From the NCBI GenBank assembly GCA_964017045.1, contig OZ024810.1:17727204-17791203 (forward strand): DNA of 64,000 nucleotides, given 5' to 3'. A model generated the notes under the pieces. It was not told the DNA's origin. It saw only the letters and a program-made list of their open reading frames with translations, and made no database searches. Position numbers and translations under genes: made by a program. Origin of the DNA: Omphiscola glabra. Taxonomy: Eukaryota > Mollusca > Gastropoda > Lymnaeidae. This document shows, piece by piece, positions 49,408 through 57,314 of the stretch (position 1 is the stretch's first letter; each line of letters opens with the position of its first letter).

Positions 49408-52400
49408 ACACAAAACAATTTATTTAAATAAAACAATAAGCCTATAGTGAATTTTTAATGAAAAGAAGGAAAAAAAACAACAACAAATTTAACACATTTC
49501 GGCTAATTCATTTATCAGAGCAAAAACAAATATTGCGTGAGTTTTATTTGTAAAGTTTACATTATATACGGACAGTGTTAAATTAGTAAAAGTAAAGAAA
49601 AGAAAAAAGGTTGGCAAAAGTCCCTCCACAAAAACAAAGAACAGAAGAAATGAACGGAAGTTTTGAAGTCTCGCTCCACACTTGGCTCCACATTTGTCTC
49701 CACACTCGGCTCCACATTTATCTCCACAGTTGGCTCCACATTTATCTCCACACTCGGCTCCACATTTGTCTCCACACTGGGATCCACATTTGTCTCCACA
49801 CTTGGCTCCACATTTATCTCCACACTTGGCTCCACATTTATCTCCACATTTGGCTCCACATTTGTCTCCACACTTGGCTCCACATTTGTCTCCACACTTT
49901 GCTCCACATTTATCTCCACACTTTGCTCCACATTTGTCTCCGCACTTTGCTCCACATTTGTCTCCACACTTGGCTCCACATTTGTCTCCACACGTGGCTC
50001 CACACTTGACACCACACTTGGCTCCACACTTTTGTCTGCACATTTCCCCCCCCCCCCCCCCCCCGGAAAACAAAATAGTGTGTTCACTGAAATGGTCACT
50101 TACCTTAAATGACACTGGAAGTAGAAATCTTTCCCCAGGACGGCTATCACAGGCTCGTAATCCAACTCTATTGCCACAGAAACATCTGTCGTTTTTGAAT
50201 AGAAACATACCCAATGACTCTTTCTTTCTTTTTTAATTTAGATTAATACAAAAATACAGATCTATTTACTATAAGGACTTTGCAGTATGCACACTTTAGG
50301 CTTTATATTTATTTATATGTTCAGTTCTTACGTCGCATGCGAAGGTGACTAACTAACACACATATTCTGGTGAAGGTCTGAGATGACTCTCTTATGACCC
50401 CGGCTAGTAAATTGGCTACCAGCTCCATTTGCTGAGCTGCGCCATACAACATTTTCCTCACGTAGGGTTCCCCAACCGCCCTAGCTTCCCCCGGGATATC
50501 TAGTGATGGACATTCGGTCAACAGATGCACCAGCGTCTCCGGGTTCAGGCTGCAGTGCCGGCAGGTAGGATCCCTGTTGCTGTCTATCCTGGAGAAAAGT
50601 ATGTGCCCATGGCGCAATGCTCTGTGCGCATTTGCGTCACTGAGCTCTGCTGTTTGCGAAGGTGAAAAAGGCTTTGACTTGAGTTGTAACCCTGACTTGA
50701 GCTGTTGAAAGTGAGGGTGTGCTACTTAATTCGTCAGCCTCACGCTCTCGTCCTTGCCTTTTTGCTCCAATCGCAAGACTTAATCAAGACAACTGGAAAT
50801 AGACCCGGATACATTTGGTTGACCAGCGGTTCGTCTTGTGTCTCACTGAGCACTTCATACGGTCCACGTTGCAACCATTTTCTGAGCACTTCATACGTTC
50901 GATGTTGCAGCCATTTTCTGAGCACTTCATACGTTCCTTGTTGCAGCCATTTTCCGAGCACTTCATAGCCCCACTTTGCAGACATTTTCTGAGCACTTCA
51001 TACAACCCACTTTGCAGCCATTTTCTGAGCACTTCATACAACCCACTTTGCAGCCATTTTCTAAGCACTTCATAGCCCCACTTTGCAGACATTTTCTGAA
51101 CACTTCATAGCCCCACTTTGCAGACATTTTCCGAGCACTTCATACGCTCCACGTTGCAGACATTTTCGCTGGGAGTCCATCTCCGCGTATGAGTTCAGAG
51201 TTTGCCTTCTCTTGAATGAGTTGCCGTCCAATTAAGGTTAACGAGTCCCACCCTACCAGGCGTGCTGGTGACGTTTATGCTTGTCTTGGCCACAGCTGGG
51301 GATTGAGCTCCAGTCAATAAGCTTGGGATTTACTCAGTTTAGACCCCTCGGCCACCCCGCTCCCTTTTTTACGAATTAGGTAACTACACCCGAACAGCTT
51401 AAGTCACAAGCAAACGCGCGGAAATTATTAAAATTTTTTTAAGGAATACAGAAAATCTTGAATAACCAAATGAAATATCCAGGGCACATAAACATTGCGA
51501 ATCGTGGGCCCTTAATCATACATAGAAGAAGAGGAATTAAGTATGATATTATTCAGTACTTAAAGCCAGTGACTACTGAAGTTCGTAAGGCAAAAATCCC
51601 GGTGCTAGATGTAACAGTAATCACAGAGAAGCACCAGAGATCATCTTACCTCTAGTATTGTAAAAGCTTATAACACATAGACTGAACAAGCAGAGTGGGA
51701 GGTTATAATTCATCGTTGAGAATAATTATTGCTAATCCTGTCCACTGAATGAGTTCAATAACTTTTTTTTCTTTCTTTCTTTTTTTCGCCACAAATGTAC
51801 ATTACCAAAATAATGGTGCGCAAAGGAAATGCAGAAGATAGTGCGCAATAGTTTGGCTAAGCAATATATTTTACATCCTTTTATCCGTCCAGCCCTACCA
51901 TCCAACAACCTAAGCGCATCACAAAACATTGTCACCCCTGTACTCTATTTTGTTTAATTCGTTTACTCGTAGGTGAAAGACAAACAAACACAAAAAACAA
52001 ACTCATTGGTACTTTATAAATTAAAACCCTTTCAGCCCAAATCTTACTGAATAAAAATAACACAGGTCAATAGCAACATCTTTTATTATTTCTCGATTCC
52101 CTCCTATATAACCCCTAATTTTACACTAGGGCTATGGACTGTCAAACACGATACACATATGCGTTACACACAACATTTACACAGTCAACACACACAAGAT
52201 TTAAACCTGCGTTACACACCAGCGACACACACGATCCACACCAGCGACACACACACGATTTACACCGGCGACACAAACACGATTTACTCCAGTGACACAC
52301 ACGATTTACTACAGTGACACACACGATTTACTACAGTGACACACACGATTTACATCAGTAAAATACACGATTTACACCAGTGACACACACGATTTACTCC

Positions 52401-54036
52401 AGTGACACACACAATTTACTCCAGTGACACAAACGATTTACACCAGTGACACACACGATTTACACCAGTGACACACACGATTTACATCAGTAAAACACAC
52501 GATTTACACCAGTGACACACACGATTTACTCCAGTGACACACACAATTTACTCCAGTGACACACACGATTTACTCCAGTAACACACACGGTTTACTCCAG
52601 TGACACACACGATTTACACCAGTGAAACACACGATTTACACCAGTGACACACACGATTTACACCAGTGAAACACACGATTTACACCAGTAACACTCACGA
52701 TTTACACCAGTGACACTCACGATTTACACCAGTAACACACACGATTTACACCAGTGACACACACGATTTACTCCGTGACACACACGATTTACACCAGTGA
52801 TACACACGATTTACACCAGCGACACACGATTTACACCAGTGACACCCACGATTTACACCAGTGACACACACGATTTACACCAGTGACACACACGATTCAC
52901 ACCAGTGACACACACGATTCAGACCAGTGACACACTCACGATTTACACCTGTGACACACACACCATTTACACCAGTGACACACACACACCATTTACACCA
53001 GTGACACACACACCATTTACACCAGTGACACACACCATTTACACCAGTGACACACACCATTTACACCAGTGACACACACAACATTTACACCAGTGACATA
53101 CACCATTTACATCAGTGACACACATCATTTACACCAGTGACACACACGATTTACACCAGTGACACTCACCATTTACAACAGCGACACTCACCATTTACAC
53201 CATTGTCACACACCATTTACACCAGTGACACACAAACCATATACACTAGTGACACACACACACCATTTACACCAGTGACACACACCATTTACACCAGTGA
53301 CACACAAACCATATACACTAGTGACACACACACACCATTTACACCAGTGACACACACCATTTACACCAGTGACACAGACACCATTTACACCAGTGACACA
53401 CACCATTTACACCAGTGACACTCACCATTTACACCAGTGACACACACACCATTTACACCAGTGACACACTCACCGGCAGTTTGTCTTTTAATGTCTTCCG
53501 TTGGGTGAAGGAGTTATTTCAGATGTCTTTCGTGGGGGGTGGAGGGGACTGAGAGTCATTTCAGACGATGTCTTCTGTGGATGGGGCGAAAGGCATTTCG
53601 GACGCACACAAAGCCAGCTAGTATGCCACCAACATATACTGAACTCATTCTAGTTTTGGCGCCATTGGTTGTGAGGGGGGGGGTATACTTTTTTTGCCTC
53701 AGCTCTGTTTCGCCTCTGGAATCAATATAGGCCAACTATATAATATATATACCAAATTAAATGACATCATTGTCAGTTCAAGAAAATAATTTTAACTACT
53801 TACATCCAGTTTTGTTGTTTGTTTGTTGTTTTTTTTAAGTGAAAAGGGACCGCTACTGTGATTTTTTGGGTAATCTCATATTTTAGAGCAATAAATTGGG
53901 AGCCATTAATGAGTGAACATATAATTTAATGAAGCGATTTAACCTAACTCTTACTTTAAATTACACTGAAAGAAGACATCTTTCCCTGGGACAGCGATAA
54001 CGGGTTCATCGGTCAACTCTCCTGCTGTAGACACAG
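24699..54036 (-). CDS. Ig-like, mucin-stalk transmembrane receptor gene, multi-exon, 5' incomplete; family not recognised
   Basis: Assembled in transcription order: 54036-53955 (alternative or duplicate of the next), 50185-50104, 49311-49248, 48284-48135, 45871-45799, 44803-44712, 40555-40422, 38971-38956, 33118-32494, 28932-28805, 27191-27103, 26655-26590, 25999-25926, 24910-24699. From the 50 kb exon onward this is 1805 nt, about 600 residues plus TGA, and phases agree at every join. Order of parts: a Cys-rich Ig-like module, a shorter second one, a stalk of NGTYLSG repeats and poly-Thr/Pro, a third Ig-like module, one transmembrane helix and a roughly 35-residue charged tail. The two full modules share a Cys series (QC/TC, SC/TC, FC/PC, AC/KC, TC/AC). 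Many N-x-S/T sequons indicate an extracellular surface protein. The signal peptide exon was not found. I do not recognise the family, and a function in recognition or adhesion is only inference. Confidence 0.72.
25255..25284 (-). CDS. Candidate optional 30-nt exon of the Ig-like gene
   Basis: Preceded by GGTCACCCCAG and followed by GTGTGT. Exactly 30 nt and phase 1 in/out, so inclusion adds ten residues (MVPGVFTTST, with the next codon becoming Cys) without changing the frame. The weak donor makes it uncertain. Confidence 0.3.
25740..25870 (+). repeat. 34-bp repeat
   Basis: About three to four units of GATACCGAGAATAGTAGGAG with TTGGCAGCCTATCC. Confidence 0.85.
25926..25999 (-). CDS. Ig-like gene exon: final Cys segment of the membrane-proximal module
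   Basis: Encodes ITGAAVACLPVDDTRTYQAV and QSIS. Flanked by TTGCCACAG and GTAAGA. Phase 2 in, phase 1 out, joining directly to the transmembrane exon. Confidence 0.72.
26155..26346 (+). mobile_element. hAT-type MITE, 192 bp
   Basis: Ends CGGAGGCGTAGC and GCTACGCCTCTG are inverted repeats; perfect 8-bp duplications CTAAGAGT flank it (26147-26154, 26347-26354). The interior repeats GGCGCC phrases also seen elsewhere in the window. No coding capacity. Confidence 0.85.
26590..26655 (-). CDS. Ig-like gene exon: Pro/Cys segment
   Basis: Encodes GWIPLQPPCPGKQGQKCETM and L. Acceptor CTTTCCCCCAG. The donor chosen is the second of two adjacent GTTAGT sites (the other would end the exon at 26596); both keep phase 2. 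Confidence 0.62.
27103..27191 (-). CDS. Ig-like gene exon
   Basis: Encodes QNGKLLISRVKTDILRYSLT and DKEGGNLTC; sequon NLT. Flanked by CTCCTTACAG and GTGAGT. Confidence 0.75.
27440..28430 (+). repeat. 17-bp higher-order array (ATGACTACTTCCTACTA)
   Basis: About 1 kb of units alternating TTCCTACTAATGACTAC, TTCCCATCAATGACTAC and TTCCTACCAATGACTAC, in an intron of the Ig-like gene. Two- and three-unit higher-order periods are visible. Confidence 0.93.
28440..28804 (-). repeat. 36-bp array of tandem splice donors
   Basis: About ten units of CACACCGTGGCGAGTCCACA and CTCTACCTACC. On the minus strand each unit repeats TGTGGGTAGGTAGAGG, the exact donor context of the exon ending at 28805. Downstream donors would change the frame or hit a stop (GGG TGA). 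Confidence 0.85.
28805..28932 (-). CDS. Ig-like gene exon: start of membrane-proximal module
   Basis: Encodes PPSVTTSVYMETTMSITGQV, LITCSLRRIAFYG and PPINLSVW, a B-strand Cys and C-strand Trp layout typical of Ig-like folds. Acceptor TTATTCTGACAG. Phase 1 in matches the stalk exon. Confidence 0.78.
29478..29687 (+). mobile_element. MITE family X, copy 1 (about 210 bp)
   Basis: Diverged copy of the element at 45141-45350. Ends GCTAAGTAACTTC and GAGTGACGTAGC are imperfect inverted repeats. AT-rich interior; class not determined. Confidence 0.65.
29870..30270 (+). pseudogene. 3' remnant of a LINE-type retrotransposon
   Basis: Across two frames it reads VNGRIRQAIGQYDD, TRKLEWYGHVTR, GTTRGGRGRQRKK, WEDNIKEWKGLKLGDAVRSA. 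This is the usual C-terminal tail of LINE reverse-transcriptase ORFs, broken by frameshifts and followed by an ATGATAATG simple tail. Confidence 0.75.
30435..30985 (+). repeat. 30-bp array
   Basis: About 18 units of GGGAATCAAAGAGTGAACAG with CAAATAGTAT or CAACTGCTGT variants, arranged in mixed order. Open on the minus strand (HSLIPILFAV), which I treat as repeat artefact. Confidence 0.92.
31735..32493 (-). repeat. 30-bp array of about 25 tandem splice donors after the stalk exon
   Basis: On the minus strand each unit reads GAAGTTACAAGTGAGTCATA then TCTGGCATTC. The stalk exon ends within the first unit at ACA A|GTGAGT. The unit is 10 codons (EVTSESYLAF) and remains open in the stalk frame to 31,799. 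Confidence 0.92.
32494..33118 (-). CDS. Ig-like gene large exon: mucin-like stalk
   Basis: A 625-nt exon after TTACAG. N-terminal part RNDRGLGYGDKTSNETSFNA, then about ten NGTYLSG/NGTDLSG units (a 21-bp tandem repeat at roughly 32,820-33,060), a DEDVSNTTTTVPTT segment, a Thr/Pro-rich tract (roughly 32,575-32,760), then EELPSEVTLIKDETRFEVT. One N-glycosylation sequon every 7 residues plus dense Thr predicts an extended, heavily glycosylated stalk. Phase 0 in, phase 1 out. The acceptor pyrimidine tract is weak. Confidence 0.72.
33290..33432 (+). repeat. 60-bp direct repeat
   Basis: Two full copies and one partial copy of TACAGCAAGCGAGTACTGAC with flanking sequence, ending at the left edge of the hAT MITE region. 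Confidence 0.8.
33536..33905 (+). mobile_element. hAT-type MITE, 370 bp
   Basis: Terminal inverted repeats CAGGGGTGGGCAAA and TTTGCCCACCCCTG are perfect. Flanks CCATACAC and ACATACAC match at 7 of 8 positions. The GGCCCGCG-rich left end resembles Charlie/Tip100-type hAT termini. Part of its right half is duplicated just outside at about 33,914-34,050. Confidence 0.85.
34370..37045 (+). repeat. 31/33-bp minisatellite, 2.7 kb
   Basis: First block (to about 35,130) has 31-bp units GACTACGTGGGGGACCAAGG plus CTTTACTATGT. The second block has 33-bp units beginning CATTGTATGTGGGGGACCAA, with GGAGGACC and TTTGCC variants and occasional 34-bp slips. Lies in an intron of the Ig-like gene. Open in several frames, hence long spurious ORFs. 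Confidence 0.95.
37190..38500 (+). repeat. 12-bp microsatellite-like array (ATCATCCCTATC)
   Basis: 1.3 kb of imperfect ATCATCCCT/ATCATCACCCCT units, in an intron of the Ig-like gene. Confidence 0.95.
38956..38971 (-). CDS. 16-nt microexon of the Ig-like gene
   Basis: Preceded by ACACTTTTCCCTCAG and followed by GTAAGTATG, both strong splice sites. It converts the phase-2 end of the exon at 40422 into phase 0 needed at 33118, adding SGNTTI with an N-glycosylation sequon. Without it the stalk frame is not reached. Confidence 0.62.
39110..39247 (+). repeat. Short tandem repeat (TGTCATGTCCT)
   Basis: Degenerate 18-bp units of GTGTCATGTCCTCTAA, also flanking the hAT MITE on its right. Confidence 0.75.
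39248..39401 (+). mobile_element. hAT-type MITE, copy 2 of the GGGGCGTCATTT family
   Basis: Runs from CAGGGACTTCATTT to AATGACGCCCCCG; flanks TGTATGTG and TCTATGTG match 7 of 8. Inverted relative to the copy at 56026-56206, sharing ACTGGAGGCGCCAC. Confidence 0.75.
40422..40555 (-). CDS. Ig-like gene exon
   Basis: Encodes LTCRKQDRGSHDVIMMANDI and PKLMIYNAKNQNVMQIHISV then TFSE. Acceptor TCTTTCCTTCAG, donor GTCAGT. Phase 0 in, phase 2 out. Confidence 0.75.
41159..41300 (+). repeat. Dispersed repeat family Y, copy 2
   Basis: Shares GAGTCTATG, TTTCAGCT, AGATTTTGCC and related blocks with 9676-9823 (+) and 57160-57310 (-). Looks like the conserved part of a retroposon or LINE tail; class not recognised. 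Confidence 0.65.
41945..42390 (+). repeat. 27-bp minisatellite
   Basis: About 16 nearly identical units of GGTAGGCTAATTGTTCGTAC followed by TGCCCAC; 9-codon open frame is incidental. Confidence 0.95.
42670..43612 (+). repeat. 118-bp satellite, eight copies, with a CRE-like palindrome
   Basis: Units start CTGTACCACGAGACAGACTT and contain TGACGTCA (in seven of eight copies) and AGTTAACTCTTCGCGGGC. Sequence identity between units is very high. Confidence 0.93.
44712..44803 (-). CDS. Ig-like gene exon
   Basis: Encodes FSKRPGNTVSTCFATNYSFP and WSMFLNSNVR. Acceptor TTTTTCGTTCAG, donor GTAAGA. Phase 1 in, phase 0 out. A (TA)n tract begins about 25 bp upstream of the acceptor. Confidence 0.76.
44826..44877. 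repeat. (TA)n microsatellite
   Basis: About 52 bp of uninterrupted TA. Confidence 0.97.
45141..45350 (+). mobile_element. MITE family X, copy 2 (210 bp)
   Basis: Ends CTGCTAAGTAACTT and AAGTGACTTAGCAG are inverted repeats with one mismatch. Same orientation as copy 1 at 29478-29687. No clear target duplication. Confidence 0.72.
45799..45871 (-). CDS. Ig-like gene exon
   Basis: Encodes NSHFTCKLTHNLVELSEGNY and MQVL, a F-strand-like Cys. Acceptor is an uninterrupted T tract ending TTTAG; donor GTGAGT. Phase 0 in, phase 1 out. Confidence 0.76.
47228..47535 (+). repeat. 21-bp minisatellite
   Basis: About 14 units of CTCGGACCCCAATAAAACCC. Open in several frames on both strands. Confidence 0.96.
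48135..48284 (-). CDS. Ig-like gene exon: Cys-rich centre of first module
   Basis: Encodes SCNVTNWMFCNKPIEKPLAD, GACACYSKVGLQTVKYRFFF and YRKNITENFQ. Acceptor ATACTTACAG; the exon start lies in the last unit of an acceptor-copying array. Phase logic favours a GC donor (CCAA|GCAAGT). The nearby GT site at 48130 would give phase 1 and a stop soon after. Confidence 0.75.
48285..48575 (-). repeat. About 60-bp array of tandem splice acceptors
   Basis: Five to six units, each copying ACTTACAG, TCATGCAATGTCAC and AACTGGATGTTCTG, i.e. the acceptor and the first 30 nt of the adjacent exon. Upstream acceptors would shift the frame because units are not multiples of three. Confidence 0.87.
49248..49311 (-). 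CDS. Ig-like gene exon
   Basis: Encodes LQRGDLETYRNETLTFTGHD and I, with sequon NET. Acceptor TTTTTCATTTAG, donor GTAAGT. Phase 2 in, phase 0 out. Confidence 0.75.
49342..49405. repeat. (TA)n microsatellite
   Basis: About 64 bp TA tract starting 30 bp upstream of the acceptor of the preceding exon, as at 44,826. Confidence 0.97.
49670..50042 (+). repeat. 24-bp minisatellite
   Basis: About 15 units of CTCCACATTTGTCTCCACAC plus TTGG. Open in several frames; begins about 60 bp after the donor of the 50,104 exon. Confidence 0.95.
50104..50185 (-). CDS. Ig-like gene exon, copy B of a duplicated 82-nt exon
   Basis: Encodes VSVAIELDYEPVIAVLGKDF and YFQCHL. Donor GTAAGTGA. Same length and phases as 53955-54036, to which it aligns without gaps. 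Confidence 0.78.
50321..50640 (-). pseudogene. LINE reverse-transcriptase C-terminal fragment
   Basis: Minus-strand frame AHRALRHGHILFSRID, CRHCSLNPETLVHLLTECP: the Cys-Cys-His-Cys zinc-knuckle-like tail that ends many non-LTR retrotransposon ORFs. Truncated; in the intron between exon copies A and B. Confidence 0.72.
50845..51170 (+). repeat. 36-bp minisatellite
   Basis: About nine units with GAGCACTTCATA and TTGCAGCCATTTTC. Confidence 0.93.
52150..53475 (+). repeat. 20-23 bp minisatellite, 1.3 kb
   Basis: Units of CGATTTACACCAGTGACACA with CA-number variation; later units have CCATTTACACC. Confidence 0.95.
53955..54036 (-). CDS. Ig-like gene exon, copy A of a duplicated 82-nt exon
   Basis: Encodes VSTAGELTDEPVIAVPGKDV and FFQCNL. 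Acceptor ACACATTAACAG, donor GTAAGA. It could splice to 49311 exactly as copy B does, so A and B may be mutually exclusive. Alternatively A belongs to a further, undetected upstream module. Confidence 0.68.
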
Positions 54037-54104
54037 CTGTTAATGTGTTGTTTTTTGTTTTTTTTAAATTAGAAACATTATACAGTGGGGACTCGGAATC
54101 CCAA

Positions 54105-55322
54105 CTCCCCATAACTCGAACATCTGGTAATCCCAACACCCTGGAACTTAAACAAGTGGGAATCCCAACACCATGGAACTTAAACAAGTGGGAATCCCAA
54201 CACCTTAGAACTTAAACAAGTGGGAATCCCAACACCCTGGAACTTAAACAAGTGGGAATCCCAACACCTTAGAACTTAAACAAGTGGGAATCCCAACACC
54301 TTAGAACTTAAACAAGTGGGAATCCCAACACCCTAGAACTTAAACAACTGACTGGTAATCCCAACACCCTAGAACTTAAACAACTGGTAATCCCAACACC
54401 TTGGTACTTAAACAACTGGGAATCCCTACACCCTGGAACTTAAACAACTGGGAATCCCTACACCATGGAACTTAAACAACTGGGAATCCCTACACCATGG
54501 AACTTAAACAACTGGGAATCCTTACACCTTGGAACTTAAACAACTGGTAATCCCAACACCCTAGAACTTAAACAACTGGTAATCCCAACACCATAGAACT
54601 TAAACAACTGGTAATCCCAACACCTTGGAACTTAAACAAGTGGTAATCCCAACACCCTATAACTTAACAACTGGTAATCCCAACACCTTCGAACTTAAAC
54701 AAGTGGGAATCCCAACATCATGGAACTTAAACAAGTGGTAATCCCAACACCTTGGAACTTAAACAAGTGGTAATCCCAACACCATGGAACTTAAACAACT
54801 GGTAATCCCAACACCTTGGAACTTAAACAACTGGGAATCCCAACACCTTGGAACTGAAACAAGTGGGAATCCCAACACCTTGTAACTTAAACAACTGGTA
54901 ATCCCAACACCATGGAACTTAAATAAGTGGGAATCCCAACACCTTGGAACTTAAACAAGTGGGAATCCCAACACCATGGAACTAAACAACTGGTAATCCC
55001 AAACCATGGAACTTAAACAAGTGGGAATCCCAACACCATGGAACTTAAACAAGTGGGAATCCCAACACCTTAGAACTTAAACAAGTGGGAATCCCAACAC
55101 CTTAGAACTTAAACAAGTGGGAATCCCAACACCTTAGAACTTAAACAAGTGGGAATCCCAACACCTTGGAACTGAAACAAGTGGGAATCCCAACACCTTG
55201 GAACTTAAACAACTGGTAATCCCAACACCATGGAACTTAAATAAGTGGGAATCCCAACACCTTAGTACTTAAACAAGTGGGAATCCCAACACCCTGGAAC
55301 TTAAACAACTGGGAATCCGATC
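54105..55322 (+). repeat. 32-bp minisatellite, 1.2 kb
   Basis: Units of AACTTAAACAAGTGGGAATC and CCAACACCTTGG, upstream of exon copy A. Confidence 0.95.
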
Positions 55323-55499
55323 AAAAAGTTCCATAAAATTTTCGCTCAAATCCAGGCGCTGATTGAAATCCGAATGTCCGGCTCGTTGATTGTGATTTTT
55401 TTTTTGCGTGTAAATTTCTACAGCACTCAAGCATTCCAAACGTTGTTTACGGTTATTTCATTGTTGGAAGCTGTAGTGAATTTTTTTGTGAGATTTGTG

Positions 55500-55988
55500 C
55501 CGCTAATGTTATACTGCTAATGTTATATTGCTAATGTTATATTGCTAATGTTATACTGCTGATGTTATACTCCTGATGTTATATTGCTAATGTTATACTG
55601 CTGATGTTATATTGCTAATATTATACTGCTGATGTTATATTGCTAATATTATACTGCTAATGTTATACTGCTAATATTATACTGTTAATGTTACACTGTT
55701 AATGTTACACTGCTAATGTTATACTGCTAATGTTATGCTGCTAATGTTATGCTGCTGATGTTATACTGCTAATGTTATACTGCTAATGTTACACTGCTAA
55801 TGTTATACTGCTAATGTTATGCTGCTAATGTTATGCTGCTAATGTTATACTGCTGATGTTATGCTGCTAATGTTATGCTGCTAATGTTATACTAATAATG
55901 TTATACTGCTGATGTTATACTGCTAATGTTATACTTCTAATGTTACACTGCTAATGCTATTCTGCTAATGTTATACTGTTAATGTTTG
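55500..55988 (+). repeat. 14-bp minisatellite
   Basis: About 34 units of TGCTAATGTTATAC with point variants. Confidence 0.95.
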
Positions 55989-56025
55989 TAAGGAGGGAAA
56001 ATAAGAGTAAGAGGACAGCTGTTAG

Positions 56026-56206
56026 CAGGGGCGTCATTTCAGGTTTTTCAGAAAAAAGTGGTGGGGGGGGGGGGGAGGAAAACCAAAACTTGGTCGGTTT
56101 GTTAAGTTGTTTTTACTGGAGGCGCCACAGTTCATAGCGATTTAAACAAAACCTGCAAATTCAACAAAAAAAAAGGGGGGGGGGGGGAGTGCAAATGCTA
56201 TCCCTG
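56026..56206 (+). mobile_element. hAT-type MITE, copy 1 of the GGGGCGTCATTT family
   Basis: Runs from CAGGGGCGTCATTTCAGG to GCAAATGCTATCCCTG, flanked by perfect 8-bp duplications GCTGTTAG (56018-56025, 56207-56214). Contains two poly-G tracts. Confidence 0.85.
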
Positions 56207-56551
56207 GCTGTTAGATTTGCATTTGACGTTAAGAACGATTTTATTTATCGCTAGTCACGAAACCTGTAAGCGTGTGACTGATCACGCTTCTATGTTCGGG
56301 GTGCCTAAAGGTTGGCTTGTTATTTTAATTCAAGAGTTAACTATGAATATTAATAATGCAAAAAAAAAAATACAGTTAAAAAATTGTTAAAAATTCAATT
56401 AAAAAAATATTGTTAACATAGATTTAAAATTTCGTTAATAGCTTAATAATTCTTCACATTTTATAGCAAATAAAATTATCAAATCCAAATTTAATTTCAG
56501 TAGAACTATTTTTTTTTTTTCAGTGATTTTCTGGAGTGAACGTCTCTAAAT

Positions 56552-56752
56552 CAAGCCTGCGCAACATAGGGCCCGCGGGCTTCATGCGACCCGCCAGCAC
56601 AAACTTTGCGGTCCGCAAAGTATTTAACGAAATATTTTTTTATTATAATTATTTTCTTAATAGCTTTCCCCTCTATCCTATTTTCTTTCGGCCCGCAAAA
56701 GTTTTTCATAAAGTATTACGGCCCGCCTTACATTTTCATATGCGCAGACCTG
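56552..56752 (+). mobile_element. hAT/Charlie-like MITE
   Basis: Ends CAAGCCTGCGCA and TGCGCAGACCTG are inverted repeats with two mismatches. The GGGCCCGCGGGC start and repeated CGGCCCGC phrases resemble Charlie-type elements. No clear target duplication. Confidence 0.6.
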
Positions 56753-57039
56753 CTCATGACCCGCTTAGAGCAGGGGGTCGTGGAAATTTTTTTAGCCATT
56801 ACCCCAAAATATATTTGTTTAGGTTGATGTTACCCCCTCGATTTGAAAGGGGGGAAAATTATAGAATATGATTTCAAAATAGTTTATTGAATCTATTAAT
56901 ACGAAGAATTTATAGTAAAAATGAAAAGTACAATTTAAATTCAATAAAATAAATGAATAATATACTCATTAAGGCTTTCTTTTAAAAAAAAATTAACTTC
57001 AAATCAATCAACTGCAATCACATCAAAATTGGACTTTTA

Positions 57040-57040
57040 A

Positions 57041-57124
<84 letters not shown>

Positions 57125-57160
57125 CATATATATATAATATATATACATATATATATAATT
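57040..57160. repeat. (AT)n microsatellite
   Basis: About 80 bp pure AT followed by interrupted ATATATAC. Confidence 0.96.
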
Positions 57161-57310
57161 GATTTCTCCACTTTGCCTTTAACTTCACTTTTGTGTGTTT
57201 AGGGCAATATCTTCGGACGACTAATTGTCCCCCTTCGCGACAACCCGTCGAGCTGAAACTTTGCACATAGACTTGTGGCCAATAACAACACAAATTGTAT
57301 CAAATATCAG
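57160..57310 (-). repeat. Dispersed repeat family Y, copy 3
   Basis: Minus-strand copy: CAAGTCTATGTGCAAAGTTT then CAGCTCGACGGG and GAAGATATTGCCC, matching the copies at 9676 and 41159. Confidence 0.65.
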
Positions 57311-57314
57311 CCAA

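Noticed and set aside
49489..50236. Cys-rich (KCGDKCGA) and other repeat ORFs
   Set aside because: 24-bp minisatellite artefacts; the real exon here is 50104-50185 in its own frame.
52142..53406. Cys/Val-rich minus-strand ORFs (VTGVNGVCHWCKWC)
   Set aside because: Artefact of the 20-23 bp repeat.
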